A stretch of 61,203 nt of DNA from an uncultured Prochlorococcus sp. (GCA_902571795.1 CACGDL010000004.1:1-61203); one strand, 5' to 3'; shown: positions 1 through 8,182, counted from the stretch's first letter. Notes: generated by a model from the sequence alone, not told the origin. Made by a program: numbers and translations.

Positions 1-504
1 GGAGGTAGTCTTTTAGGAAAAAAACTTAGAGGACTGATTCTTGACAATAATAAAAATAACAAGCCTTCATCTCTTGCAGAATTATTGCTTTATTCAGCGG
101 ATAGAGCTGAACACGTTTCCAAAATTATTTCACCTGCTTTAAATAACAATGATTGGGTAATAAGTGATAGATTTTCCGATTCCACACTGGCTTATCAAGG
201 TTATGGAAGAAATATAAATTTAGAAATAATTAAAAATATTGAATCTATTGTTTGTCAAGGAACATCTCCAGATCTCACTTTCTTCTTAGAAATCTCTCCA
301 GAAGAGAGCATATTCCGAAGAAAAAATGAAATTCCAGACAGAATAGAATCAGAAGGCATTAGATTTTTAGAAAAAGTAAATGAAGGCTTCAAACTAATTG
401 CCAAACAAAAAAACTGGAAAGTAATATCTGCTTCACAAAATATTAAATCTATTTCTAATCAAATTAAAGAGACTTTGCTAAACAATTTTTCTAATAAAAA
501 ATGA
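1..504 (+). CDS. tmk: Thymidylate kinase, 5' end cut by the window edge
   Basis: Phosphorylates dTMP to dTDP in the cytoplasm for DNA synthesis. The open frame runs to base 1 in phase, so the N-terminus and P-loop lie outside the window; the first ATG, at 85, is internal. The visible part shows the nucleoside-binding [15 protein letters not shown] block typical of bacterial TMP kinases and a RIESEG...F LID-like segment. The stop overlaps the start of holB by 4 bases (ATGA), so the two are translationally coupled, a common bacterial arrangement. Identity is secure; only completeness is missing. Confidence 0.93.
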   Translation, partial: GGSLLGKKLRGLILDNNKNNKPSSLAELLLYSADRAEHVSKIISPALNNNDWVISDRFSDSTLAYQGYGRNINLEIIKNIESIVCQGTSPDLTFFLEISPEESIFRRKNEIPDRIESEGIRFLEKVNEGFKLIAKQKNWKVISASQNIKSISNQIKETLLNNFSNKK

Positions 505-1463
505 TTGAGGTTAAAAAAAATAATTTTTTCTTGAATAAAGAAGTCAATACCTTCCTTAAGAACATAATTAAAAACAAATCATTGGCTAATGGGTATATAT
601 TTTATGGTGCTGAAGGATTAGGGAAAAAGCAAACTGCTCTTCAATTTATAAAAGAGATTTTCAAACAGTCTTCACCAAGCGAAAATGTTGAAGAGATAAT
701 TACAAACAATAACCATCCTGATTTTTTAATTATTGAACCTGATTCTCTTTTAGCAATAAAAAGTTCAGGAAGTTTCGATCTTGAAAAAAAAATAAACAGT
801 GGATCTGAGATTATTAAAATTGCTCAAATACGTAATATCAAAACTTTTCTGAGTCAAAAATCAATAAACTCAGAAAAAAAAATTGTTTTGATTATCGATG
901 CACACCTCTTAAACGAAGCAGCCTCAAATTGCCTTTTAAAAACCTTAGAAGAACCTAGTAACGGCATTTTTATTTTATTAACATCTAAATTAAACCTTCT
1001 GCTAGATACAATTATCTCAAGATGTCAAATCATCAGATTTCGATCTTTTTCTAGTGAACAAATAAAGTCAATTTTAAAAGAATATTTAGATAGTTCTAAA
1101 TTAAAGATCAATACAAAATTAAAATTTGAAGATTTAATAAAGTCTGCAAATGGATCTCCAAATCAATTATTGAAAAATATTGAAATTTGGAATGATTTTT
1201 CAGATGAAATTATAAGTAAATTGGATTCTCCAATTAAAAATAGTATGGAAATCTTAGAAATATCTAAATCAATATCTGAAAAATTAGAAATTTCTCAACA
1301 GATTTGTTTAGTAAATTTAATTCAAACCATTTGGTGGAGAAAAACAAAAAATATAGGTTTAATTAAAAAACTTGAAAATTTAAAATACCTCCTAAGAAAA
1401 AACATTCAACCAAAGTTGGCATGGGAAATAGCTTTTTTAAAAATTTCTATGGAAGATATTTGA
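501..1463 (+). CDS. holB: DNA polymerase III delta' subunit
   Basis: Clamp-loader AAA+ subunit that works with tau/gamma and delta to load the beta sliding clamp. A Walker A-like GAEGLGKK is at residues 36-43, LKTLEEP at 146-152, and the SRC sensor motif at 173-175, all hallmarks of delta'/gamma family proteins. The four cysteines of the zinc module usually found between Walker A and Walker B are not there; residues 50-130 contain none. Length (320 aa) is normal. It overlaps tmk by 4 bases and ends 2 bases before the convergent rpaA. Confidence 0.93.
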   Translation: MIEVKKNNFFLNKEVNTFLKNIIKNKSLANGYIFYGAEGLGKKQTALQFIKEIFKQSSPSENVEEIITNNNHPDFLIIEPDSLLAIKSSGSFDLEKKINSGSEIIKIAQIRNIKTFLSQKSINSEKKIVLIIDAHLLNEAASNCLLKTLEEPSNGIFILLTSKLNLLLDTIISRCQIIRFRSFSSEQIKSILKEYLDSSKLKINTKLKFEDLIKSANGSPNQLLKNIEIWNDFSDEIISKLDSPIKNSMEILEISKSISEKLEISQQICLVNLIQTIWWRKTKNIGLIKKLENLKYLLRKNIQPKLAWEIAFLKISMEDI

Positions 1464-1465
1464 GA

Positions 1466-2248
1466 TTAATCTACTGCAGAGTTTATCAAGTCAGGATTTC
1501 TTGCTTGGATGAACTCTTGCCTGGCACTTTCCACTTGAGAACCAATAGGTAACTCGAGACAATAACCAGCACCGTATACAGTCTTTATATAAATAGGTTT
1601 TCGTGGATCAGGTTCAAGTTTAGTGCGTAAGTGTCTAATATGAACTCTTATTGTCTCAATATCATCATCAGGTTCATATCCCCATACTTCTTTAAGAATT
1701 AATGCTGGTGATACAGTTTGACCATGTCTCTGCAAAAGACAATGAAGAAGTTCAAATTCAAGATGCGTTAATCTAACAGGAGATTCAAACCAAATAGCTT
1801 CAAATCTTTCCGGAACAAGAGTTAAAGGGCCATAATTTAATATTTCTTGCTGGTTACTAGAATTTAATTGTGCTCTGTTGGTTCTTCTTAATAAAGCTTT
1901 TATACGCACATGTAATTCTTCTAAATCGAATGGTTTAGTAATGTAATCATCAGCTCCAGAATTAAACCCAGTAACTTTATCTTTAAGGCCACCTAATGCA
2001 GTTATCATCAAAATTGGTATATTTGATGTTCTTTCATCTCTTCTTAGTCGCTGGCATAAAGTTAAACCATCAACGCTTGGCAGCATTAAATCCAAAAGTA
2101 TTAAATCTGGTGAATATTGAAGAGCTAATGCTTGTCCTTTAATTCCATCTTCAGCTTTTTGAACATCGAAACCAGAATGTTCTAAATGTCTAGCCACCAA
2201 ATCACGCATATCACGATCATCTTCAATTAAAAGGATTGAAATTTTCAT
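1466..2248 (-). CDS. rpaA: RpaA, OmpR-family response regulator of circadian output
   Basis: Two-component response regulator that carries KaiABC clock output (through the kinase SasA) to rhythmic gene expression in cyanobacteria. The N-terminal receiver domain has acidic residues ED-D near 9-11 and the phospho-acceptor Asp at 53 (LLLDLMLP context). The C-terminal winged-helix DNA-binding domain ends with the [13 protein letters not shown] segment shared with RpaA orthologues. The sequence resembles RpaA much more than its paralogue RpaB. I chose the ATG at 2248; an upstream TTG at 2257 would add three residues but is less likely. Convergent with holB. Confidence 0.9.
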   Translation of the reverse strand: MKISILLIEDDRDMRDLVARHLEHSGFDVQKAEDGIKGQALALQYSPDLILLDLMLPSVDGLTLCQRLRRDERTSNIPILMITALGGLKDKVTGFNSGADDYITKPFDLEELHVRIKALLRRTNRAQLNSSNQQEILNYGPLTLVPERFEAIWFESPVRLTHLEFELLHCLLQRHGQTVSPALILKEVWGYEPDDDIETIRVHIRHLRTKLEPDPRKPIYIKTVYGAGYCLELPIGSQVESARQEFIQARNPDLINSAVD

Positions 2249-2653
2249 ATTTATCAACTATTAAATTAAAATTAATTTTTAGTATTATAATTCTCTCAAG
2301 AATTTATAAAGATTGCTGAATTACTGTAAACAATTTTATCAATTAGATTTATCAAATAACCTAGTTATAGCAATAGATAAGATAAAAATTGCAAATTTAA
2401 AAAAAATTGAAATTTTAGAATTTCTTTCGATTCTATTTACTTTTTCTTAATAATCAAAGGATTATTAGAAACATAAAGCTCTTCAAATTAAAAGAATATC
2501 TAATTCAGATTGCTATTATGTGGTTTAGAAAAAATTGAATTTCATGGAGATTTTCAGTTTTTAAATAGGAATTAACTAAGTTTAAAATTTTTAATTTCTC
2601 CAAAATGTTTATACTCATAATTTTGTCTATATTAAAAAAAAATTAAAGTATCT
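2249..2653. other. 405-base intergenic region between divergent rpaA and a small gene
   Basis: Very AT-rich gap between two divergent genes, so it should hold both promoters. I found no ORF of convincing length, no tRNA and no strong hairpin. The length is unusual for this compact genome and could hide a small RNA or regulatory sites, but nothing specific can be supported. Confidence 0.5.
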
Positions 2654-3013
2654 ATGAAAAAGAAGTCTATTATCTATACAGATTTATCAAAAAAACAACT
2701 AGAAACTCTTAAAGAACTTTACATTCAAAAAAAAGTTGAATCGATGAGTCATCAAGAACTTAAACAATATGTATTAGAAATTATTTCTCATCAGATAAAT
2801 GATACTATTGGCAAAGAAGAGGAAATGGAAGCATGGAGAGAAATGTCAGATTTTTTTGGAGAACAATTTGAAATAAATATCTCAGAAATACAAACAAAAT
2901 ACATTGACGATAAAAACGTAATTGAAACAGAAATAGATTCTCAGAAGCAAAGAATAGAATTACTTGAAAGGAATAATTTAGATCAAGAGAAAAAAGATAT
3001 GTGGGATGACTAG
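2654..3013 (+). CDS. Small charged helical protein, function unknown
   Basis: 119 residues, rich in Lys and Glu, with no signal peptide or membrane segment. The N-terminal half carries a QLETLKELYIQKK...MSHQELKQYV pattern that resembles small helical proteins seen in marine picocyanobacteria and their phages; I cannot name the family with certainty. The C-terminal half (about residues 75-115) has heptad-like spacing suggesting a coiled coil. It stands alone just outside the tRNA-bounded island and could be core or accessory. Coding nature is supported by a clean ORF with composition like its neighbours. Confidence 0.65.
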   Translation: MKKKSIIYTDLSKKQLETLKELYIQKKVESMSHQELKQYVLEIISHQINDTIGKEEEMEAWREMSDFFGEQFEINISEIQTKYIDDKNVIETEIDSQKQRIELLERNNLDQEKKDMWDD

Positions 3014-3300
3014 AATTTCCTGAAAGGTGTAATAATTCAAACGATATAAACAATATATGTCTTAACTTTAAAAAATAAAATCAATCAAAGAGCTTATTTT
3101 TTTTTTCATTTTTGCTGAGAATTTAATAAATGCTCTAATTACTGTTCTAAAAAACCATTTTATTAATTTAAAATTATTAGTAAATTAATAGGAAATTTAT
3201 TTTTTTTATTGTTCTATATACTGTTCTTAATAACATATCAAATATATTTGATTATATCTTCGTCTTACCAATATTTGACAATAAAGAGGTCAAAGAAATA

Positions 3301-3324
3301 AAAGTCACCTTTTAGGGTGACTTT
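3301..3324 (-). terminator. Intrinsic terminator, probably the original tRNA-Asn terminator
   Basis: AAAGTCACC pairs with GGTGACTTT around a 6-base loop, a perfect 9-bp stem. Read on the minus strand the 3' arm runs into TTTTATTTC, a U-rich tail; the plus-strand tail is poorer. It lies 21 bases downstream (minus sense) of the tRNA 3'-end fragment at 3346-3364, the spacing expected for a tRNA and its terminator, although no tRNA gene now precedes it. Confidence 0.7.
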
Positions 3325-3345
3325 GGATAATTTTTTGAGATTATA

Positions 3346-3364
3346 AACTCCTAGGGCGGGATTC
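3346..3364 (-). repeat. Displaced tRNA-Asn 3'-end fragment (putative attachment-site copy)
   Basis: AACTCC, two mismatches, then GGGCGGGATTC: 17 of 19 bases match the 3' end of the tRNA-Asn gene at 8061-8079, in the same (minus) orientation. The rest of the tRNA is absent. Such a partial repeat downstream of an intact tRNA is the classic footprint left by site-specific integration into a tRNA 3' end. The two mismatches lie in the acceptor-stem half, and no functional tRNA is encoded here. Confidence 0.7.
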
Positions 3365-3611
3365 TAATAATGGGGAAGAAGTCAGTTAGAGATTCATCTG
3401 ATGAGGTATCTGTTTATAGATAAGGAGAAAACATTCTAGTTTTTATTACTTAGTAGAGATAATTTCACACCTTAAATATCATATTTAAAACTAATATTTT
3501 ATCGAACATAACTAAGTTTTTGATCTATAATTTTAGAGTTATCGAGAAGTATACACAGGTAGAAGTCTCTCTCCTTAAGTAAGACAAATTAGATATTTTT
3601 TTAATTAAATC

Positions 3612-3767
3612 ATGAAATATTGTCATAAAAAGGACTATGAAAGACGTTATTTTTTAACTGTTCCTGAAGTTTGTTCTTTATTTAGTTATTCTCCTTCCAC
3701 GTTAAAGAGAAGAGAGAAAAGTGGGAAAATTCGTACCAGAGTAAAGATCTCTGGAAGAGTTGGATAA
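3612..3767 (+). CDS. Small MerR/excisionase-like helix-turn-helix protein, probably truncated
   Basis: 51 residues. FLTVPEVCSLF...SPSTLKRREKSGKI matches the start of a MerR/excisionase-type winged helix-turn-helix: a helix, a turn, a recognition helix with RRE, then the SGKI strand. The usual continuation, a wing with a basic GR...Y motif and a terminal helix, is cut by a stop right after SGRVG, so the gene is either a minimal form or a remnant. Proteins of this shape often serve as excisionases or regulators of integrative elements, which fits its place just inside the island edge. It is preceded by no clear Shine-Dalgarno site. Confidence 0.45.
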   Translation: MKYCHKKDYERRYFLTVPEVCSLFSYSPSTLKRREKSGKIRTRVKISGRVG

Positions 3768-3912
3768 AAGTAACAACCAACATTAAAGTTTTATAAATAT
3801 AGAAGTAATATATAATAATTATCTTTTAAAAAATAGATAAAACTCAACCATAAAATAAGATATAATTCCTGAATATCGATAAGTAACCTGAAACAACTAT
3901 TTAAATCAAATA

Positions 3913-5769
3913 ATGACAAAATGGATATTAGGAATCTCATGTTTTTATCACGACAGTGCTGCCGCAATAATTCGTGATGGAGAAATTATTAAAGCAGTTC
4001 AAGAAGAAAGATTTTCAAGAAAAAAGCATGACTCTGGATTCCCAATAAATGCTATTAGATACTGTCTAAAATCTCAGAATATTGATTTAAGAGATATTGA
4101 CTCCATTATCTACTACGAGAAGCCACTTCTAACTTTTGAAAGACTCTTAGAGACATATATTGGGGTTGCGCCTCGCGGATTTCGATCATTTATTGCAGCG
4201 ATGCAAATCTGGTTAAAAGAAAAATTATTTTTAAAATCCGTACTAAAGAAGCAATTTATATCATTACAAAAAGAACTCGTTCCTAACAAAAAACCTTATG
4301 TTCCAAGATTTTTATTCTCAGAGCATCATCAATCTCATGCTGCTGCTGCTTTTTACCCAAGTCCATTTAAAGAAGCAGTAGTACTTTGTATGGATGGAGT
4401 GGGCGAGTGGGCAACAACATCAACTTGGATTGGGAAAGAAAATACAATAAAACCACTATGGGAAATAAGTTTCCCTCATTCTTTGGGACTCCTTTATTCA
4501 GCATTTACTTATTATTGTGGATTTAAAGTGAATTCTGGTGAATACAAATTAATGGGTCTAGCACCATACGGGAAACCAAAATATCTACAAAAAATCAAAA
4601 ATCATCTTATAGATATAAAAGAGGATGGAACATTTAGATTAAATATTGCTTATTTTAAATATCATCGTGGGTTCAGGATGACAAGCAGGAAATTCCATAA
4701 ACTTTTTGGGGCACCTCCAAGAGAACCAGAGAAGGAAATTACTCAATTCCATATGGATTTAGCGGCATCAATTCAAAATGTCACAGAAGAAGTAGTAATC
4801 AAAATTGCAAGGTCTCTAAAAAAAGAAACAAACTTAAAAAATCTTTGCCTTGCTGGTGGAGTTGCCTTGAATTGTGTTGCAAATGGAAAATTACTGGAAG
4901 AAAAAGTATTTGATAATATATGGATCCAACCTGCTAGTGGTGATGCGGGTTCCGCATTAGGTGCAGCACTACTTGGGTGGCACGATTACTACAATAAACC
5001 TCGAGTAATAAATCCTCATGATTCAATGATGGGGAGTTACCTAGGATGTGATTTTTCTAATAAAGAAATTATTACTTATTTAGAAAGTATAAATGCCACT
5101 TTTCAATCACTAGAAGATCTGGAACTTTTTGAAAAACTTGCTCAAATCCTTGATGAGGGGAAAGTTATTGGATGGTTTAATGGTGCGATGGAATTTGGAC
5201 CCAGAGCATTAGGTGCACGATCAATTATTGGTGATCCTCGGAATCAAAAAATGCAGAGCGTGATGAATTTAAAAATCAAATATCGAGAAAGTTTTCGTCC
5301 TTTTGCTCCTTCAGTCTTAGAAGAAGATGTTGCCAATCAATTTGAAATGAATGTTAAAAGTCCTTACATGTTATTAGTTGCTCCAGTAAAGAAAAAACTT
5401 TGTAAAAAGATGACAAACGAGCAGAAAGAACTTTTCGGTATTGAAAAATTAAATATTACGCGATCATCTCTTCCTGCAATTACACATGTAGACTATTCTG
5501 CAAGAGTTCAAACAGTTAGCGAGAAAACTAACCCTCGTTATTATAAATTAATTAGTGCATTTAAAAAACAAACTGGTTGTCCAACCATAGTCAACACGTC
5601 ATTTAACGTCAGAGGTGAACCAATTGTCTGCACCCCTCAAGATGCCTATCGATGCTTCATGAGAACAGAAATGGACGTACTAGTTCTACAAAATCAAATC
5701 TTATTTAAAACTGAACAACCCAAAATGGAAAAAGATGAAACTTGGAAACAGGTTTTTGAATTAGATTAA
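3913..5769 (+). CDS. NodU/CmcH/TobZ-family carbamoyltransferase
   Basis: Transfers a carbamoyl group from carbamoyl phosphate, through a carbamoyl-adenylate, to a hydroxyl of a sugar or small molecule. The N-terminal Kae1-like domain starts GISCFYHDSAAA (residues 7-18), carries the metal-binding histidines in EHHQSHAAAAF (137-147) and MDGVGEW (160-166). The C-terminal YrdC-like part includes FGPRALGARSI and the FNVRGEPIV segment. Length (618 aa) is in the family range. It leads a tight operon: 2 bases to the SxtJ-like gene, then DUF5989 and an SGNH hydrolase. The acceptor cannot be read from sequence; glycan, lipid head group or secondary metabolite are all possible. Confidence 0.93.
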   Translation: MTKWILGISCFYHDSAAAIIRDGEIIKAVQEERFSRKKHDSGFPINAIRYCLKSQNIDLRDIDSIIYYEKPLLTFERLLETYIGVAPRGFRSFIAAMQIWLKEKLFLKSVLKKQFISLQKELVPNKKPYVPRFLFSEHHQSHAAAAFYPSPFKEAVVLCMDGVGEWATTSTWIGKENTIKPLWEISFPHSLGLLYSAFTYYCGFKVNSGEYKLMGLAPYGKPKYLQKIKNHLIDIKEDGTFRLNIAYFKYHRGFRMTSRKFHKLFGAPPREPEKEITQFHMDLAASIQNVTEEVVIKIARSLKKETNLKNLCLAGGVALNCVANGKLLEEKVFDNIWIQPASGDAGSALGAALLGWHDYYNKPRVINPHDSMMGSYLGCDFSNKEIITYLESINATFQSLEDLELFEKLAQILDEGKVIGWFNGAMEFGPRALGARSIIGDPRNQKMQSVMNLKIKYRESFRPFAPSVLEEDVANQFEMNVKSPYMLLVAPVKKKLCKKMTNEQKELFGIEKLNITRSSLPAITHVDYSARVQTVSEKTNPRYYKLISAFKKQTGCPTIVNTSFNVRGEPIVCTPQDAYRCFMRTEMDVLVLQNQILFKTEQPKMEKDETWKQVFELD

Positions 5770-5771
5770 TT

Positions 5772-6164
5772 ATGAAAGTATCAATCAAGAAAAAACAACT
5801 CTGCGAATTTGGACTTCTTATCGGATTTGGATTTCCTATTCTAATTGGATGGTTAATACCTGCCATTTTAGGTCATGGATTTCGATCATGGACTTTATGG
5901 GTAGGAGTCCCATCATTAATTCTAACCATGCTCAAACCACGTTCACTTTTATATCCCTATAAAGGATGGATGGCAATAGGTCTCGCTCTTGGATGGATTA
6001 ATAGTCGTATAATTCTTGGACTTGTGTACTTTTTAGTTTTACAACCTATTGCAATTATTATGAAAATAGTAGGTTACGATCCTCTTAATACAAAAAAAAA
6101 TAATGAAAAATCATATAAAGAAGATAAAATTAATCATAAAATTAACTTAAAAAAGATTTTTTAA
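5772..6164 (+). CDS. SxtJ-like small integral membrane protein
   Basis: 130 residues with about three hydrophobic segments (roughly 12-32, 37-54 and 65-98) and a Lys/Asn-rich tail. The pattern of a short basic N-terminus, GFGFPILIGWLIP, and a late RIILGLVYFLVLQP segment resembles SxtJ, a membrane protein of unknown function first named in saxitoxin gene clusters and often found beside NodU-type carbamoyltransferases. It starts 2 bases after the carbamoyltransferase stop, so the two are almost certainly co-transcribed. A role as a membrane partner or anchor of the carbamoyltransferase is inference. Confidence 0.8.
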   Translation: MKVSIKKKQLCEFGLLIGFGFPILIGWLIPAILGHGFRSWTLWVGVPSLILTMLKPRSLLYPYKGWMAIGLALGWINSRIILGLVYFLVLQPIAIIMKIVGYDPLNTKKNNEKSYKEDKINHKINLKKIF

Positions 6165-6167
6165 ATA

Positions 6168-6329
6168 ATGAGAGATTTCATAGAATTAACTAAAGATATT
6201 TGGGACTTTCTAAAAGTCAGGAAAAAGTATTGGTTAGCACCTCTTATAATAACGATTGTACTAATGGGTGCACTTATTGTATTTACACAAGGATCAGTTA
6301 TCGCTCCTTTCATCTACTCAATCTTTTAA
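6168..6329 (+). CDS. DUF5989-family mini-membrane protein
   Basis: 53 residues: an amphipathic N-terminal helix (MRDFIELTKDIWDFLKVRKK) followed by one membrane span (about 24-47), ending with a short SIF tail. This matches the DUF5989 pattern of tiny proteins that occur next to SxtJ-like and carbamoyltransferase genes. It begins 3 bases after the SxtJ-like stop and ends 14 bases before the SGNH hydrolase. A longer ORF in another frame starts at 6200, but its first 48 codons overlap this gene and look non-coding. Function unknown. Confidence 0.8.
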   Translation: MRDFIELTKDIWDFLKVRKKYWLAPLIITIVLMGALIVFTQGSVIAPFIYSIF

Positions 6330-6343
6330 TTAGTTTTATAAAG

Positions 6344-7549
6344 ATGAAAAAATACAATGAATCTTTTTTCAGACTAATATCAATATCTTTTGGTTTCACT
6401 CTAAGTTTTTTCATACTTGAATTATTTGCAAGAATTGCTCCAGCAAAAGGTATATTCCCTCTAGAAAAACCAATAGAGTGCGATAATCACGAGACAATAA
6501 CATTAAAATGTATTCACAGAAGAAAAGCATATTCAAAAGGAATTTGGTCAGCAGGAAAATTTAGACCTTTTAATGAAATCGCTTTCAAGGAAACAAATGA
6601 TATTGGTCAATTTAGCGATATAAATTTCAATATTTTTATTGCAAATAAAAAAAAGAATCTACAAGTGCTTTCAATAGGCGATTCATTTGTTCAGGCACTT
6701 GAAGTCCCTAATTCATCAACATTTCATGGGATATTAAATCAAAAGAAAACGAAAAATAATAATGAAATTATTTCTACCTCAATTGGTTCTTCTGGAATGG
6801 CATTTCCAAATTACATAACATCAATTAAATATGCAAATACACGAACTAATTTAAAAGAAATTATTTTAGTTATACCAATAATAGCAAATGATTTTGATGA
6901 ATCTTTTAAGCAATATGCAATGAATGGTAGGAGAGCAGGCTTAGGTCAATTTTACTTTAATGAGACCTCCGATAAAATGGACTTTATAAAATTTCCAAAA
7001 GAACAAAATATTACTCAAAAATCAATAGATTTGATCTTAAACAATAGTGCCTTAAGTAGATATTTGATTTACAATTTGAACATTAGAAGTCTAATTAGTA
7101 ATAATTTAAGTTTTACCAACGCAAATAAATCAAAACCTAAAGTCAAGTTTGCTGCAAATATAATTGAATCATCAAAAAAAGAAACTCCCGAAAGATTTAG
7201 ATTAGGTGATCTTGCTATCGATAAGTTTATAAAGAATCTGAATCACATACGTAAAAGTAGTTATGAGCGTAATAGAACTTTTTTAGTCATAGATGCTGAT
7301 AGGAATTCTATATACAATGAAACCCCTATTGATAGGGGCTCTTTTTATCAAACCATGCGTAGAAAAATCATTAATAAAGCGAAGAAGAATGGTTTTAAAG
7401 TAATCGATATGGAAAATATTTTTAAAGAAGATTATTCGCTTAGAAGAATAAGGTTTAATTCAAAATATGATGGACATTGGAATGAATATGGGCATGAAAA
7501 AGTTAGTCATGAAATTCTTTCTGAAATTAACAAGTTATCAAGAGATTAA
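6344..7549 (+). CDS. SGNH/GDSL-type hydrolase with N-terminal membrane anchor
   Basis: 401 residues from the ATG at 6344; an upstream start in the same frame at 6200 was rejected because it would overlap the DUF5989 gene and adds sequence without similarity. A hydrophobic segment near residues 10-30 suggests a signal anchor. Block I of the SGNH superfamily is seen as SIGDSFVQALEVP with the catalytic Ser. Block V is seen near the C-terminus as DGHWNEYGHEKVS, with Asp and His spaced as DxxH. Such proteins act as esterases or O-acyl-modifying enzymes on glycans or lipids. As the last gene of the carbamoyltransferase operon it may edit the same substrate; this is inference. Confidence 0.8.
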   Translation: MKKYNESFFRLISISFGFTLSFFILELFARIAPAKGIFPLEKPIECDNHETITLKCIHRRKAYSKGIWSAGKFRPFNEIAFKETNDIGQFSDINFNIFIANKKKNLQVLSIGDSFVQALEVPNSSTFHGILNQKKTKNNNEIISTSIGSSGMAFPNYITSIKYANTRTNLKEIILVIPIIANDFDESFKQYAMNGRRAGLGQFYFNETSDKMDFIKFPKEQNITQKSIDLILNNSALSRYLIYNLNIRSLISNNLSFTNANKSKPKVKFAANIIESSKKETPERFRLGDLAIDKFIKNLNHIRKSSYERNRTFLVIDADRNSIYNETPIDRGSFYQTMRRKIINKAKKNGFKVIDMENIFKEDYSLRRIRFNSKYDGHWNEYGHEKVSHEILSEINKLSRD

Positions 7550-7557
7550 AAGTTTGT

Positions 7558-7908
7558 TTGAATTCAATAAATAAATACCATATTTATTTCCCAACCAAAG
7601 TAAGACCTTCTTACTATGAAAAAAGTACTGTTGAAGGAATTAGAGATGGTTTAATTTGTCTAATTAAACAATTATCTAACCTTCCAATCAAAAGAATAAG
7701 TATGCCCGCTCTTGGATGTGGTCTTGGTGAATTAAGTTTTGAAAATGATGTTTTACCTTTAATAATCCACTATGGCAATAAATTTAAGAATTCAAAAGGA
7801 GAAATAATCTTTACTTATTTATTCATGCCTCAGGATCTTTCTTCAGATCAAGAAACAAAAATTATCTCTCCAGAGAATAGAAAATATATTAATTCAGAAC
7901 CTTTTTGA
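7558..7908 (+). pseudogene. Macro-domain protein fragment (N-terminus lost)
   Basis: 116 codons from a TTG. The segment YFPTK...YYEKSTVEGIRDGL...SMPALGCGLGEL...V is the C-terminal half of a macro domain of the DarG/ALC1-like type, where the equivalent is NFPTK...HW...S...I..GL...IA.P.LGCG.GGL.W. The N-terminal half with the ADP-ribose-binding Asp and VNAAN/VNTVN motif is missing, and only 8 bases separate it from the upstream gene. It is therefore a truncated, probably non-functional remnant of an ADP-ribosylglycohydrolase. The family includes DNA de-ADP-ribosylating antitoxins; no toxin gene is next to it. Confidence 0.65.
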
Positions 7909-7916
7909 AAAAAGAT

Positions 7917-7958
7917 TTCCCACCACGAATCAGTTCTCTTCCCACCATTTTCCCACCA
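7917..7958. repeat. Three direct repeats of TTCCCACCA at helical phase
   Basis: TTCCCACCA occurs at 7917-7925, 7939-7947 and 7950-7958, with start-to-start distances of 22 and 11 bp, about two turns and one turn of B-DNA. The repeats lie about 100-145 bases from the 3' end of tRNA-Asn, inside the island. Short phased direct repeats flanking a tRNA attachment core are typical of arm-type binding sites for tyrosine recombinases, and this is the likeliest reading. A regulator-binding array is an alternative. Confidence 0.5.
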
Positions 7959-8012
7959 CAAATCTCTCCATTCAGCGTGACTTAAAAACTATTGAGCATC
8001 ATAAAAATAAAA

Positions 8013-8034
8013 AAGACCCTTAAAAAAGGGTCTT
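8013..8034 (-). terminator. Intrinsic terminator of tRNA-Asn
   Basis: AAGACCCTT pairs with AAGGGTCTT around an AAAA loop. On the minus strand the stem is followed by TTTTTTATTTTT, a strong U-tract. It begins 27 bases downstream of the tRNA 3' end and should end the tRNA transcript. The plus-strand side is preceded by A-rich sequence and followed by a weaker tail, so its main use is on the minus strand. Confidence 0.8.
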
Positions 8035-8061
8035 ATGAATTCTTTTGAACTAAAATTTGAA

Positions 8062-8133
<72 letters not shown>

Positions 8134-8182
8134 ATATAGAATGAATTTAGCTCTTTAAAGTACCTTATGACAAGTGCAAAAG

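Larger units (their letters stand above)
3014..3611. other. Intergenic region with terminator and tRNA fragment
   Basis: About 600 bases without a convincing gene. It contains a strong hairpin (3301-3324) and a 19-bp copy of a tRNA 3' end (3346-3364), annotated separately. Between 3370 and 3423 there is a 17-codon ORF with no recognisable similarity. The rest is AT-rich low-complexity sequence, probably decayed island-edge DNA. Confidence 0.5.
7909..8061. other. Intergenic segment with phased repeats beside tRNA-Asn
   Basis: The 153 bases between the macro-domain remnant and the tRNA 3' end hold three TTCCCACCA repeats and a terminator, annotated separately. No ORF of useful size was seen on either strand. 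Confidence 0.55.

Noticed and set aside
2805..3053. Minus-strand ORF opposite the 119-residue gene
   Set aside because: A shadow of the plus-strand gene: rich in Phe, Leu and Ser as expected for antisense of AT-rich coding sequence, with no family pattern.
3140..3227. TACTGTTCT repeated at 3140-3148 and 3219-3227
   Set aside because: Only two copies in very AT-rich DNA, no regular spacing, and no link to a gene or boundary.
3370..3423. 17-codon ORF beside the tRNA fragment
   Set aside because: Too short and without similarity; likely chance reading in decayed island-edge DNA.
3365..3911. Remnant of a tyrosine recombinase in the island edge
   Set aside because: I looked for the R...HxLR...HxxR...Y pattern in all frames by eye and saw none; only a partial HTH ORF is present.
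6200..6343. Longer start for the SGNH hydrolase
   Set aside because: The extra 48 codons overlap the DUF5989 gene in another frame and have no similarity; a clean ATG at 6344 suits the family.
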